The notes: a model not told the origin generated them from the letters alone. DNA of 64,000 nt from Arthrobacter sp. M2012083 (GCF_000281065.1 NZ_AKKK01000010.1:1-64000); one strand, 5' to 3'. Counted from the first letter of the stretch, positions 13,795 through 22,813 are shown. A program made the numbers and translations.

Positions 13795-15617
13795 CCTCTC
13801 CAGAAGCCTCGTCGACGTCACCTGACGGAAGTGATCCGTCGAAGGTCAGCATCACCCGTGAATTCATGGCTCACGGACGATTCAACATGGTACTCATCGG
13901 AGTGCTGGGCCTTGCCTCTGTCGCCGGGACGTTGGCCTTCCCCTACTTGGTAGGCAAGCTCATCGAAGCGATTCAGGCCGGATCTCCGTTGCTCTTGCCA
14001 TCACTTTGGATGGTGGTGGCAGGGCTCGGGGGAGCCGTGGCAGGGGCCATCGCCACTTTTCTTGTGGGCAGGACCGGCGAACGCATCATCGGCCGGTTGC
14101 GTGGCCGCGTCATGGCCCATTCCCTAGGAATGAGGCTTCGGGACATCAAAGAAGAAGGGGTCGGGAACCTTTCGGCCCGCCTCAACGCCGATGCATTCCA
14201 GGTAAAGGCCGCAATCGACATTGGTCCGTTGCAGCTGCCAACCAGTGCCTTGATACTGCTCGGCACGTTGGCAATCATGGGTTTGCTTGACTGGGTACTC
14301 TTGCTGATCACTCTCGCGTGTTTCGCTGCGGCTTTTGTGGTCATCGGATTCCTCATGATTTCGCTCCGCAAGAAGTACAAGGAACTGCAGGATCGGATCG
14401 GGAGTCTCTCCGACAATTTCGTCAATCAGATGCAGGCTATAGCCGCGATAAAGGCTTACAGGGCTGAGGGCTTGATCCTTCGCCGCCTGACCACGAGGGC
14501 GGATGAACTGGCCGACCTTGGAGTCTCGGCATCCCGCATCGAATCCATGCTCGTGCCGGCGGTAACACTGGGCCAGCAAATAGCTTTGGTGGGCGTTCTG
14601 GTCGGCGGTGGCACACGGGTCATTGGCGGGGACCTCGACCTGCCCACATACATTGCTTTCCTGTTGTATCTCTTGCAGCTCGTAGGACCTGTTGTGATGG
14701 CTGTGTCCGGCCTGACAACCATCCAAGGAGGAATGGTTGCCCGTGCACGCTTTGAGAGTGTTTTTGCAATGCCTACGGAGAAGGCCTTTGAACCAGACCC
14801 GGATGCAGCCAGCGTCAACGCAACCGACGAGGGGACCCTGCAAGTAGACGCGCCTTCGGCGGTTACTTTCGACGGCGTGTCGTTCGGTTACGGGGGCCCT
14901 TCGGTTCTGCAGGACGTGACTTTCGATGTGCCTCGCCGGGGTTTGACTGCTTTGGTGGGGCTATCAGGATCCGGCAAGACCACCATTCTTGATCTCATCG
15001 AACGCTTCGCCGTGGACCAGTCAGGAGCAATCACGTTCTTTGGGAACCCGATTGAGCATTTGTCTCTGAGTGAGGTCCGGCGAAACATAGCCTATGTGGA
15101 CCAATCGTTCACCCTGGTTCAGGGGACTGTCCGCGAGAACCTTAATTTGGGGCGCACCACTGAGGTCCAGGAACACCGACTCGGCGAAGTACTCCGGATG
15201 CTGGGATTGGAAGAGTGCATCGAGGCCCTTCCGGAGGGCCTGGACACCGAAATCGGCGGCAGCACCGATCTTTCGGGAGGGCAAAAGCAGCGGCTCGCCC
15301 TCGCCCGGGCAGTCCTCTCGGACGCGCCTCTTGTCCTCCTGGATGAACCCAGCTCCCAACTCGACGGCGTCAATGAAGAGAAGCTTCGGCTTTGCGTCCG
15401 TGAAATGTCCCGCGACCGGGCTGTTCTTATGGTCGCTCACCGTCTTTCCACGGTGCAAAATGCATCCAAGATCGTGGTTCTTGACGGTGGCCAAATAGCT
15501 TCCGAAGGCACACATGAGGAGCTCTTACTTAACAGCCAGGCCTACACTTTGCTGGCCAGCGAACAGACGTTGAACAAGAGGACGGAGACAGATGAAGGGC
15601 AGCTGGTGCCGCAGTGA
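13791..15617 (+). CDS. ABC exporter with fused membrane and ATPase domains (LanT-like, no protease domain)
   Basis: 608 residues. Six membrane helices occupy residues ~25-310; the ATPase domain occupies ~350-590 with Walker A ALVGLSGSGKTTI, signature LSGGQKQRLALARA, Walker B PLVLLDEPSSQLD and switch VAHRLSTVQ. There is no N-terminal C39 peptidase domain: the first ~30 residues are a short Ser-rich tail leading straight into the first helix. Leader removal must therefore be done by another enzyme, for which the M16 protease in the operon is the natural candidate. Likely function is export of the mature lanthipeptide. It overlaps both neighbours by 4 bp. Confidence 0.85.
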   Translation: MTSPEASSTSPDGSDPSKVSITREFMAHGRFNMVLIGVLGLASVAGTLAFPYLVGKLIEAIQAGSPLLLPSLWMVVAGLGGAVAGAIATFLVGRTGERIIGRLRGRVMAHSLGMRLRDIKEEGVGNLSARLNADAFQVKAAIDIGPLQLPTSALILLGTLAIMGLLDWVLLLITLACFAAAFVVIGFLMISLRKKYKELQDRIGSLSDNFVNQMQAIAAIKAYRAEGLILRRLTTRADELADLGVSASRIESMLVPAVTLGQQIALVGVLVGGGTRVIGGDLDLPTYIAFLLYLLQLVGPVVMAVSGLTTIQGGMVARARFESVFAMPTEKAFEPDPDAASVNATDEGTLQVDAPSAVTFDGVSFGYGGPSVLQDVTFDVPRRGLTALVGLSGSGKTTILDLIERFAVDQSGAITFFGNPIEHLSLSEVRRNIAYVDQSFTLVQGTVRENLNLGRTTEVQEHRLGEVLRMLGLEECIEALPEGLDTEIGGSTDLSGGQKQRLALARAVLSDAPLVLLDEPSSQLDGVNEEKLRLCVREMSRDRAVLMVAHRLSTVQNASKIVVLDGGQIASEGTHEELLLNSQAYTLLASEQTLNKRTETDEGQLVPQ

Positions 15618-16573
15618 AGCTGTCCGTCCTGCTGCCGGTCATGCCTCTGGATGTCCGGGCCGCGATGCCCTTCGCGGCAATGGTAAAACACAGCCCGGGT
15701 CACAGCCTGTGGCAGGGCCAAGGGCTTCTGCTTGACTCTTATCAGCTCTTCACCGCACTAAGTGCTGCAGGAGTCGGGGTGCCGATGGGTTCCGGGGTGG
15801 CGCTGATACCTTTACGCAGTCCGCTTGAGGCGGCAGTTCAAATCAACAGTGTCATGGCACTCAGCAAGCAACCCATGGTTGCCGGTTTCGGTCCGGGTGC
15901 CAAGAGCTTCCAAGCAAGCGTCATGCAGCGACCGTACTCCAGCCCCTTAACGGCTATGCGCGAATATTTGGGTATTGTTCGTGAACTGCTGACCGGGCGG
16001 CCGGTAAGCAGGGATGGCCAATATTTTTCGCTGCACGCCCAGCTGCCCCCGCTGCACACAAATATCGCGGAACTGGGTCTAGGGGTCCTCCGCCCAAGAA
16101 TGGCCGCTTTGGCCGGAGAAGTCGCAGACGTGGCAATCACATGGATGTGCCCGCCTTCCTATATATCGACGATCCTGCAGCCAGCATTACAGGCCGCCGC
16201 CGAGTCGGCGGGCAGGCCGTCGCCTCGCATTGTCTCGGTAGTTCCGGTTGCCCGGGAAGTTCCTGGAAGGGAACACGCGAAGTTGCTCTGGGAGGGAAGC
16301 CAAGTGCACCTGGGCGCCCCGCACTACCAGGACATGTTGGCCCGCGCGGGCATCGATGTTACAACGGGCACGCCCTCGGAATCCACCGGTCGTTTGTTGG
16401 CGGGGGAAGTCTTTCTGGGAGGGTCGTTGGACCGGATTGGCGAGGGACTGCAGTCGTACAAGGCTGCAGGCGTCGATGAACTGGTCCTCAACACCACAGG
16501 TGTGGCATCAGTCAGTGCCGATGCGGCGCTGGAGGAGTTGGCCACCATACTGACGGAGGTCAGTCCAGGATGA
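15614..16573 (+). CDS. Luciferase-like F420H2-dependent reductase (LxmJ-like)
   Basis: 319 residues of the luciferase-like monooxygenase fold. Typical stretches are LSAAGVGVPMGSGVALIPLR, VAGFGPGAKSFQASVM, AMREYLGIVRELLTGRPVSRDGQYFSL and LGVLRPRMAALAGEVADVAITW. In lexapeptide biosynthesis a member of this superfamily reduces Dha to D-Ala with F420H2. Its position inside the peptide-modification operon, between exporter and LanD-like genes, makes the same role likely here. The fold is shared with FMN-dependent enzymes, so use of F420 is supported mainly by the adjacent F420 salvage genes. Start is GTG overlapping the exporter stop. Confidence 0.8.
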   Translation: MKLSVLLPVMPLDVRAAMPFAAMVKHSPGHSLWQGQGLLLDSYQLFTALSAAGVGVPMGSGVALIPLRSPLEAAVQINSVMALSKQPMVAGFGPGAKSFQASVMQRPYSSPLTAMREYLGIVRELLTGRPVSRDGQYFSLHAQLPPLHTNIAELGLGVLRPRMAALAGEVADVAITWMCPPSYISTILQPALQAAAESAGRPSPRIVSVVPVAREVPGREHAKLLWEGSQVHLGAPHYQDMLARAGIDVTTGTPSESTGRLLAGEVFLGGSLDRIGEGLQSYKAAGVDELVLNTTGVASVSADAALEELATILTEVSPG

Positions 16574-17181
16574 ATCCGGGAGACAAGCGAGATACCGACG
16601 GCGGCGGGCCGGCTCGTCTTTTGATCGTAGTGACAGGATCGCCTTCCGCGGCGGACGCCCCCACGCACCTGTATGTTCTAAGGCAGCTTTATCCCGATCT
16701 GAGTGTCAGGGTGGTCGTGACGAGATCAGCGTTGAGGTTTGTCACCCCCTCGGCTTTGGCGCATCGCACAGGCCACCCAGTGAAACTGGATGAATGGAGT
16801 GATGCCGACGAGGCCCTGCATGTGGAGCTTGAAAATTGGACGGATTCGTTCGCCGTGTTTCCCGCAACCCTTGACTTTCTTTCACGGGTGGCGGGAGGCA
16901 GGGGGGACAGTCCTTCGGTCCTCGCCATTCAGTGCACCGCCAAACCTGTTGTCTTTGTTCCGGCGCTGCCGCCGGGCGGGATTCAGAGCCGGGCGTACAA
17001 AAGCCATTGGCAAGAAATCTCGGCGGCGGGGAACATGGCCATTGTTCCGCCACGTACCGCAGTCAGTGTCACTTCCGGCGATATTTATCAAGGAGCGCCC
17101 GGGGAAATCTCCGATGTCGTGAAGCTGACAGAAGCACTTCGACACGAACAGGCCCGGGTTGGAGAGGCGCAATCATGGTGA
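16570..17181 (+). CDS. LanD-like flavoprotein cysteine decarboxylase
   Basis: 203 residues of the HFCD (EpiD/MrsD/Dfp) flavoprotein family. N-terminal beta strand and phosphate loop LLIVVTGSPSAADA, then a conserved His84 in ALHVELENWTD, and PATLDFLS at 98 corresponding to the FMN-binding PASANT-type motif. The substrate-clamp motif (PNMN/PxMNxxMW in classical members) is degenerate: the region reads VFVPALPPGGIQSRAYKSHW. Such enzymes oxidatively decarboxylate a C-terminal Cys to an enethiol that closes an aminovinyl-cysteine ring. Of the three precursors only number 3 ends in Cys. It overlaps its neighbours on both sides. Confidence 0.82.
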   Translation: MNPGDKRDTDGGGPARLLIVVTGSPSAADAPTHLYVLRQLYPDLSVRVVVTRSALRFVTPSALAHRTGHPVKLDEWSDADEALHVELENWTDSFAVFPATLDFLSRVAGGRGDSPSVLAIQCTAKPVVFVPALPPGGIQSRAYKSHWQEISAAGNMAIVPPRTAVSVTSGDIYQGAPGEISDVVKLTEALRHEQARVGEAQSW

Positions 17182-18092
17182 ACCAAACCGTTCAGCTGCC
17201 GGGCCTGGGCCGCGAAACAGCGGTCAACGATATTGCGTCATCCTTCATCATCACAGCCGCGGACGGTTACGAAATCCGGCAGCAGTTCAGTCGGGTCAGC
17301 GCCAGCCACTCCTACAAGCGCGGCCAGGTGACCCATGAACTGCGGAACGTTGGCCACGGCGAAGGTGACGGGCCTGCGGTAGTGGTAGCCGGAAGATTCA
17401 CGGGTTTCGAGTGGATCTTCTCAGTGCGCAGTGAATCCACGTTAGTCGACGGTGTTCTTGCAGGGGATGGGGGCATAGAGTGGCCAGCGGTCTCGCACGC
17501 TGCCGGCAATTTCCTCAAGACCTTGCATTCCCGAGATAAGGACCACGATGTCAGCGATACCGGGGGTCCAGAACCCTACTTGAGGCTCGACGCCTGGTTC
17601 AGGGGACTCTCCCCGGACTTTCATGGAGCCCACTTCACACCGGTGGTCCGGGAGGTGCTGGGGGATTCAGTCTGGAACACCTTGGCAGCATGGTGCGAAT
17701 CCTTACTGGCGGCATCCAGCACCACTCTCTGCCACGGACAGTTCGGTATGGGCAGCATCCACGTTGGGTACGAATCGGTGCTGGAAGTCCTGACCGGGCC
17801 AGCTCTCTGCGTGGGACACCCGAGTCTGGACATCGGCTACTTCCTCGGAGAACTCTTGGAGATGAGCCGCGCCGAGAGGATAAACCCGGAAGAGTTGCAA
17901 CTGTCCATTCAAGCCTTCGAGGACGGCTACGGCCGCGGACTCGTTCCTGACGACTTTCGTGCTGCAATACTGCGCATCCTGATGCATCAGCATGACTTTG
18001 TGGCATATGCCGCCCATGAAGTCACCCCCGAAATTGTCGAAAACCTCAGATTTGTCCGGTATCTCGTCGAGTCAGGAATGGGATCACGCTAA
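17175..18092 (+). CDS. Degenerate APH-fold protein (pseudokinase-like, possible LxmX counterpart)
   Basis: 305 residues. The C-terminal half follows the APH-kinase plan but with key residues lost. LCHGQFGMGSIHVG (185-198) aligns to the catalytic loop LCHGDFxxxN, with the catalytic Asp replaced by Gln189 and the Asn by Ser. The metal Asp region is replaced by LTGPALCV, yet the following GHPSLDIGYFLGEL retains the family shape. The N-terminal lobe lacks a clear ATP Lys. A catalytically dead APH relative accompanying an active kinase and a HopA1 protein is known from thioamitide clusters, and class V clusters carry a third protein of uncertain role. It may bind leader peptide or scaffold the kinase-lyase pair. 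The start at 17175 lies 7 bp before the upstream stop. Confidence 0.7.
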   Translation: MVNQTVQLPGLGRETAVNDIASSFIITAADGYEIRQQFSRVSASHSYKRGQVTHELRNVGHGEGDGPAVVVAGRFTGFEWIFSVRSESTLVDGVLAGDGGIEWPAVSHAAGNFLKTLHSRDKDHDVSDTGGPEPYLRLDAWFRGLSPDFHGAHFTPVVREVLGDSVWNTLAAWCESLLAASSTTLCHGQFGMGSIHVGYESVLEVLTGPALCVGHPSLDIGYFLGELLEMSRAERINPEELQLSIQAFEDGYGRGLVPDDFRAAILRILMHQHDFVAYAAHEVTPEIVENLRFVRYLVESGMGSR

Positions 18093-20678
18093 GTGCCAAC
18101 ACAAACCACCACCTCTGCAAGAGAACTGCGGACTATCAAACTTGGCAACGGGCTGCGCGTCATTGCCGACTACACGGACGAGGTGGCCAGAACCGCAGTT
18201 ACCGTACATTACGGTGTTGGATTCCGCTCCGAGCCGGAGTCCAAGGAGGGCTTTGCGCACCTTTTCGAACACTTGATGTTCCAAGGGAGCCAACGCGTAC
18301 CCAAAGGACTGTTCTACGCCCGGGTGAAGGCTACGGGCGGTTACGTCAATGGCACCACGCACCAGGACTACACGGATTATCAACACCTGATTGCGCCGTG
18401 GGACCTTGAACGGACCATGTACTTCGAAGCAGACCGTATGAGAGCCCCCCAGTTCACGCGTCGGAGTCTTCAGGAGCAGTTGGAACTGGTTCAGCAAGAG
18501 ATCTACTACAACACAGCGGTGGATCCCTATGCTGGATTTCCTTGGCCCAAGTCATCGAACCTGCTTTTTGACGACTATGCCAACGCCCATGATGGCTACG
18601 GTGATATGAACAGACTTCGTTCCATCTCCCTTGATGACTGTGCAGAGTTCTTCCACGACTGGTACACCCCGGAAAATGCGGTCCTTACCGTCAGCGGACG
18701 GCACTCCATGGAACAGGTCGAGCAGCTTGCTGATCGGTACTTTGGATCAGTCCCGCCGCGGGCAACCAAAGGCCGCACACGGCTGGACGATGCGGAACTC
18801 CTGGCCAGCAGGGCGGCCTCCTTCCATGACCCGAACGTGACCCTGCCCGGAGTGTCCATCAGCTATCGAATTCCAGGTCCCGATGTCGAACCAGATTCGT
18901 ATCTGGCGCTTAATGCATTGGCCAGACTTCTTAGCTTGCAGTCGGGTCAATCAAGCTCGCTTGCTGACATCGATGCACAAACAGGCTACTTCGGTGCCTT
19001 TGACGCCGTGACTCCCGAGGTTTTCAATGTTGTGCTGACCGTGGGAAACGGGGCTGACTGCGATTCCGCGGTGGATGCGTTCGATAACGCGTTGGCTGCC
19101 TTCCGGGATCCGGCCGCGGTGGCCAGGCATCTGCAACCAGCATTGGGAACCTTGCGGCGTCACTACTTGCTCACGGGAACCGACTTGCTCGACCGTTGCA
19201 GATTCATTGGCAAATCCCAGCTCCTGTTCGGCGACCCGGACCTCATCTCATCCTTGCCGCAAAGCGTTGCAGCGCTTACGGCCACAGACCTGGCCAGAGC
19301 AGCGCAGTCTTTGGTGGCTAAGAAAAGGGCGGTAGTCAATATCTTGCCGACCAAAGGAACCGGAATGGTGACCGCGTCCGGAGACCTCCAAAAGACACTC
19401 GGGACCATCACCATCCCTGATGGTCGGGATGCTAAGGCCCAAGCCCTGGGATGGGGTCCCACCGTTGGTTTGGCCTCGTACGCCGAAGTGCGGGAACCCG
19501 AGTCAACCGGCCTCGCCGAGTCCTTGTCCTTCACCACCTCCACCCGTAGCGGGATTTCCACCGCACTCTGCAGGGAGAACCGTAGTTCGCTCGTAGAACT
19601 CAGGCTGAGGTTCGCTACCGATGGCATCGGCTGGGAAGATCCCTGGGGTGTCCGGAGGATAGTGGACGGCATTCGTCGACGCATGGAGTTTCTTAGGCCG
19701 GCACTTGCCGGATCCCTGGATATGGATGTGAGAGCTGACGGCGAGATGATCGAGTTCTCCGGGCGGGCTGAACAGGCAAGTCTGCCTGATTGGTTCGGTG
19801 CCGTTGAGGACTGCATATCCCGCGACTGGCCTCCGCTTACGCCTTCTCCGCAAAGCCCAGCGCAATCACTCGGGATGCTCTCCGATGTCATTGCGCGGAA
19901 GTTGCTCATCGATGCTGCCGGCTGGACAGGAATGCATACGCATGGCAAAACCGAACTTCCAAACAGGCGCATCTTCACCAAGACCGCAGCCACCTTGGTG
20001 GTAATCGGCAATATTGACGCCGATGAACTGGAAGAGTCCCTGGCAACGCTGGGACTTCCGGAAGACCGCGAAGGAACGCACAAGGCGCTGGCTTTGCCAG
20101 AGCGGCCAAACCTGCGACAAGACGTTCACGTGGACGGCTCCACCACGGTGCACTCAAGCTACTTTCTTGAACCTGATACTGCCGGCATACCGGAGGCGGC
20201 ACGGTATATCACCGCCGCACTCTACGGAGGGTCTCCTCTTTCCCGACTCCACAGGAACCCCTTACTGGAAACCGTTATTGCCCGCACAGGGGGCATCGTC
20301 GGTAGACGAACCATAGCCGGCCGTCCCGTTGCCACCACGCGAATCGTTGCCGGTTCCTCCGCTTTCGCCGCAGCTGCCAGGGAAATGAAACGCGAGGAGA
20401 AGTCTTTCAGGGCTTACCCGCCAGCCAAGGCAGAGATCGCGCAGGCCATCAAGTATTGCGAAAACGAACTTAGGAACGTCTCGGACAGCACTCAAACCAA
20501 GGCCGACTATTTCGCCAATCTCATGAGCAGGGGGATTCCTTTGGACCGTTATCACAACATAGGAGCGGAACTGCGTGAAGTGACACCTGAGCTCGTCGCC
20601 GCAACATTCGATTCACTCTTTTCCGGTGAACGTATCGCCGTGAGCGTCGGGGACCTGGCCAATCTGGAAGGCGCCTAA
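18093..20678 (+). CDS. M16-family zinc metalloprotease, likely leader peptidase
   Basis: 861 residues made of two M16 halves. The N-terminal half is active-type: the inverted zinc motif HLFEH at 56-60, preceded by GFRSEPESKEGFA, and a third ligand Glu about residue 136 (LELVQQEIYYN). The remainder contains the inactive second half (for example SLSFTTSTRSGISTAL, later NLRQDVHVDGSTTVHSSYF). M16 proteases remove leaders in PQQ-type, lexapeptide-type and several other RiPP pathways. Because the exporter lacks a C39 domain, this is the best candidate for removing the precursor leaders, probably near the Pro-rich hinge. No signal peptide is seen, so it acts in the cytoplasm. GTG start directly after the upstream TAA. 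Confidence 0.87.
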   Translation: MPTQTTTSARELRTIKLGNGLRVIADYTDEVARTAVTVHYGVGFRSEPESKEGFAHLFEHLMFQGSQRVPKGLFYARVKATGGYVNGTTHQDYTDYQHLIAPWDLERTMYFEADRMRAPQFTRRSLQEQLELVQQEIYYNTAVDPYAGFPWPKSSNLLFDDYANAHDGYGDMNRLRSISLDDCAEFFHDWYTPENAVLTVSGRHSMEQVEQLADRYFGSVPPRATKGRTRLDDAELLASRAASFHDPNVTLPGVSISYRIPGPDVEPDSYLALNALARLLSLQSGQSSSLADIDAQTGYFGAFDAVTPEVFNVVLTVGNGADCDSAVDAFDNALAAFRDPAAVARHLQPALGTLRRHYLLTGTDLLDRCRFIGKSQLLFGDPDLISSLPQSVAALTATDLARAAQSLVAKKRAVVNILPTKGTGMVTASGDLQKTLGTITIPDGRDAKAQALGWGPTVGLASYAEVREPESTGLAESLSFTTSTRSGISTALCRENRSSLVELRLRFATDGIGWEDPWGVRRIVDGIRRRMEFLRPALAGSLDMDVRADGEMIEFSGRAEQASLPDWFGAVEDCISRDWPPLTPSPQSPAQSLGMLSDVIARKLLIDAAGWTGMHTHGKTELPNRRIFTKTAATLVVIGNIDADELEESLATLGLPEDREGTHKALALPERPNLRQDVHVDGSTTVHSSYFLEPDTAGIPEAARYITAALYGGSPLSRLHRNPLLETVIARTGGIVGRRTIAGRPVATTRIVAGSSAFAAAAREMKREEKSFRAYPPAKAEIAQAIKYCENELRNVSDSTQTKADYFANLMSRGIPLDRYHNIGAELREVTPELVAATFDSLFSGERIAVSVGDLANLEGA

Positions 20679-21560
20679 GTGCTGGAATACCACGAGGTCA
20701 CTAGATTCTATGGAGAGCGACGGGTTCTTGAGAATGTTTCCTTCTCCGTTCGGCCGGGCTGCCTGACCGGTTTCGTAGGGGCAAACGGCGCAGGAAAGAC
20801 AACAACCATGCGGATCGGAATGGGTCTGCTTTCTGCGGACGACGGCTACGTCAGCTGGGATGGCGCCCCCATCACCCGTGCGCATCAGCGGACGTTCGGT
20901 TACATGCCGGAAGAACGAGGTCTTTACCCCAAGCAGACTATCGCTACGCAGCTTCGATTCTTCGGCGAGATCCATGGCCTTTCCGGCAAGGAGGCGGTTC
21001 TCAGGGCGGATCGCTTTTTGGACGCTTTCGGCCTGATAGGTCGGAAAGACGAACTCCTCGAGTCCCTTTCCCTTGGAAATCAGCAGCGGGTGCAGATCAT
21101 TGCGGCCCTGATCCACGGACCAACATGCCTCATCCTGGACGAGCCGTTCTCAGGACTTGATCCGTTGGCTGTCGATTTCATGAGCACAGTGCTGCGGGAA
21201 AAGGCTCAGGAGGGTGTCCCGGTGCTCTTCTCAAGCCATCAGTTGGAACTTGTTGAAAGGTTGTGTGACGAGCTGGTGATGCTGGTGGACGGAAGTATCC
21301 GGGTCAACGGCGTCACCAACGCGGACTCAGACGCTGATATGCCGACTTATCGATTGGAAATGGGTGAGGACATGTCGTCGCTTAAAGCAGTTCGAGGAAT
21401 CACAATCCTGGGACAGGGGCCAGGCTGGGTGGAGTTCAGTCCCGCGGAACCCGGCGTGGAACAGGAGGTTTTGTTGCGGGCAGTCAGCCTTGGTGCCGTG
21501 ACGTCTTTCTCGCGGGTACACACTTCCCTGACCGAACGCTTCCTGGCTACGAACAAATGA
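20679..21560 (+). CDS. ABC-2 type transporter ATPase (NatA-like)
   Basis: 293 residues. Walker A FVGANGAGKTTTMRIGMG, Q-loop GYMPEERGLYPKQ, a modified signature LSLGNQQRVQ (Gly-Gly replaced by Leu-Gly), Walker B CLILDEPFSGLDPLAV and switch FSSHQLELVERL. After residue ~220 there is a C-terminal domain typical of NatA-like subunits. Together with the next gene it forms an exporter of the NatAB/DrrAB kind, commonly an immunity pump in lanthipeptide clusters. It starts with GTG immediately after the M16 stop and overlaps the permease gene. Self-resistance is inferred. Confidence 0.85.
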   Translation: MLEYHEVTRFYGERRVLENVSFSVRPGCLTGFVGANGAGKTTTMRIGMGLLSADDGYVSWDGAPITRAHQRTFGYMPEERGLYPKQTIATQLRFFGEIHGLSGKEAVLRADRFLDAFGLIGRKDELLESLSLGNQQRVQIIAALIHGPTCLILDEPFSGLDPLAVDFMSTVLREKAQEGVPVLFSSHQLELVERLCDELVMLVDGSIRVNGVTNADSDADMPTYRLEMGEDMSSLKAVRGITILGQGPGWVEFSPAEPGVEQEVLLRAVSLGAVTSFSRVHTSLTERFLATNK

Positions 21561-22759
21561 CCACAACACAGCGTCCGGCATGGGTAGTGGTACTTCTCCG
21601 TGAAATGGGAATGAAGGTTCGCGAGAAGACATTCAGGATTGGCATTGCTTCCACCTTGATACTGGTGGTCCTGGGTATAGCGGCGCTCTCATTTTTCTCC
21701 AATAAGACGGAGAACCATTCGATTGCAGTCATAGATGACGCCGGCACATCAGTGGTACATCAGAGCGGTGATCTCTTGCGGACGCTGAAGCCCGACTCTC
21801 CTGACGAGGTCTCGGTGGTCCGCGTCGACGCAGCGGCTGTGGCCTTGGACAAGGTATCGGACGGAACCACTGACGCAGCACTGATTCCAGTGATGGACAA
21901 CACTGGTGCGGCCCTCTGGAAATTAGTCGGTAACGGATCCATCAACCCCGATTTGGAGCAAGCAGTCGCGGCGGTGGTGCAGCAGACGGCCACCTCAGCG
22001 AATGCGGCAAGACTCGGTGTCAATCTGGAAGAACTCGGCCGGGGGGCGGAGCTTCAGCGGCAGCTTCTCAGCGAAAAGCAAGGCAACGACGGTTCGTTGT
22101 TCGTTTTGAAGTTTGTTTTCAGCTTCATGTTCGTCTCCGCACTCATGACGTACGGGCTGGCGATAGCCCAGAGCGTGGTAGAGGAAAAAGAGAGCCGGGT
22201 TGTTGAGATCCTCGCAGCGGCGACATCCGTGAAATACCTGTTGGTGGGCAAAATCGGCGCAAACTTCATCCTCGGATTCTTGCAAGTCACCGCGTTGACC
22301 ACCATAGCGCTGACCGGGCTCGCTTTCGTCAATGTCATTCCGGACCTGGGCCGGGTCGCGGCGGCCAGCGGATGGTTCATCTTCTTCTTTGTGCTTGGGT
22401 TTTTCGCTGTCTCCTGTATCTGGTCCGCCCTCGGATCCATGGCAACCCGGTCCGAGGATCTTGCGTCATCAGCAATACCCATGCAGATCCTTCTCTTCGG
22501 GGCTTATTTCCTCAGCTTCACCGCTCCTGAGGAAATTCTCAGAGTGGCTTCCTTTGTGCCGGTTTTTTCCTCCATCGCCATGCCGACGCGCATCTTGGAC
22601 GGGGGTGTTGAATGGTGGGAGCCTTGGGCCGCTGCGAGCGGGGTGGTGGTGGTGGGCATCCTGGCCATCAGGTTGAGCACAAACATATATTTGCGCACGC
22701 TGATGCGGACCAACAGGCGGACGTCCCTAAAGGAAGCGCTCCGAAATGGCCCCTCGTAA
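21557..22759 (+). CDS. ABC-2 type transporter permease (NatB-like)
   Basis: 400 residues. One membrane helix near the N-terminus (TFRIGIASTLILVVLGIAAL), a large extracytoplasmic domain (~50-175), then five to six helices from about 185 onward. The cytoplasmic motif VVEEKESRVVEILAAATSVKYLLVGKI is the hallmark of NatB-type permeases. It pairs with the preceding ATPase and is the last gene of the lanthipeptide operon. The likely role is export or self-protection against the mature peptide; the substrate is unproven. The next gene, a LacI regulator, is convergent. Confidence 0.85.
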   Translation: MTTTQRPAWVVVLLREMGMKVREKTFRIGIASTLILVVLGIAALSFFSNKTENHSIAVIDDAGTSVVHQSGDLLRTLKPDSPDEVSVVRVDAAAVALDKVSDGTTDAALIPVMDNTGAALWKLVGNGSINPDLEQAVAAVVQQTATSANAARLGVNLEELGRGAELQRQLLSEKQGNDGSLFVLKFVFSFMFVSALMTYGLAIAQSVVEEKESRVVEILAAATSVKYLLVGKIGANFILGFLQVTALTTIALTGLAFVNVIPDLGRVAAASGWFIFFFVLGFFAVSCIWSALGSMATRSEDLASSAIPMQILLFGAYFLSFTAPEEILRVASFVPVFSSIAMPTRILDGGVEWWEPWAAASGVVVVGILAIRLSTNIYLRTLMRTNRRTSLKEALRNGPS

Positions 22760-22813
22760 CGCAGCGGATATAAAGAAGCCCTCGGAACAGCCTTCAAAGC
22801 CTGAAGTGAAACG

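Noticed and set aside
9750..22759. Thioamitide (thioviridamide-like) or linaridin cluster
   Set aside because: The APH kinase, HopA1 protein and LanD-like flavoprotein are shared with thioamitides, but there is no YcaO or TfuA gene, and no linaridin-type genes. M16 and the luciferase-like reductase favour a class V lanthipeptide.
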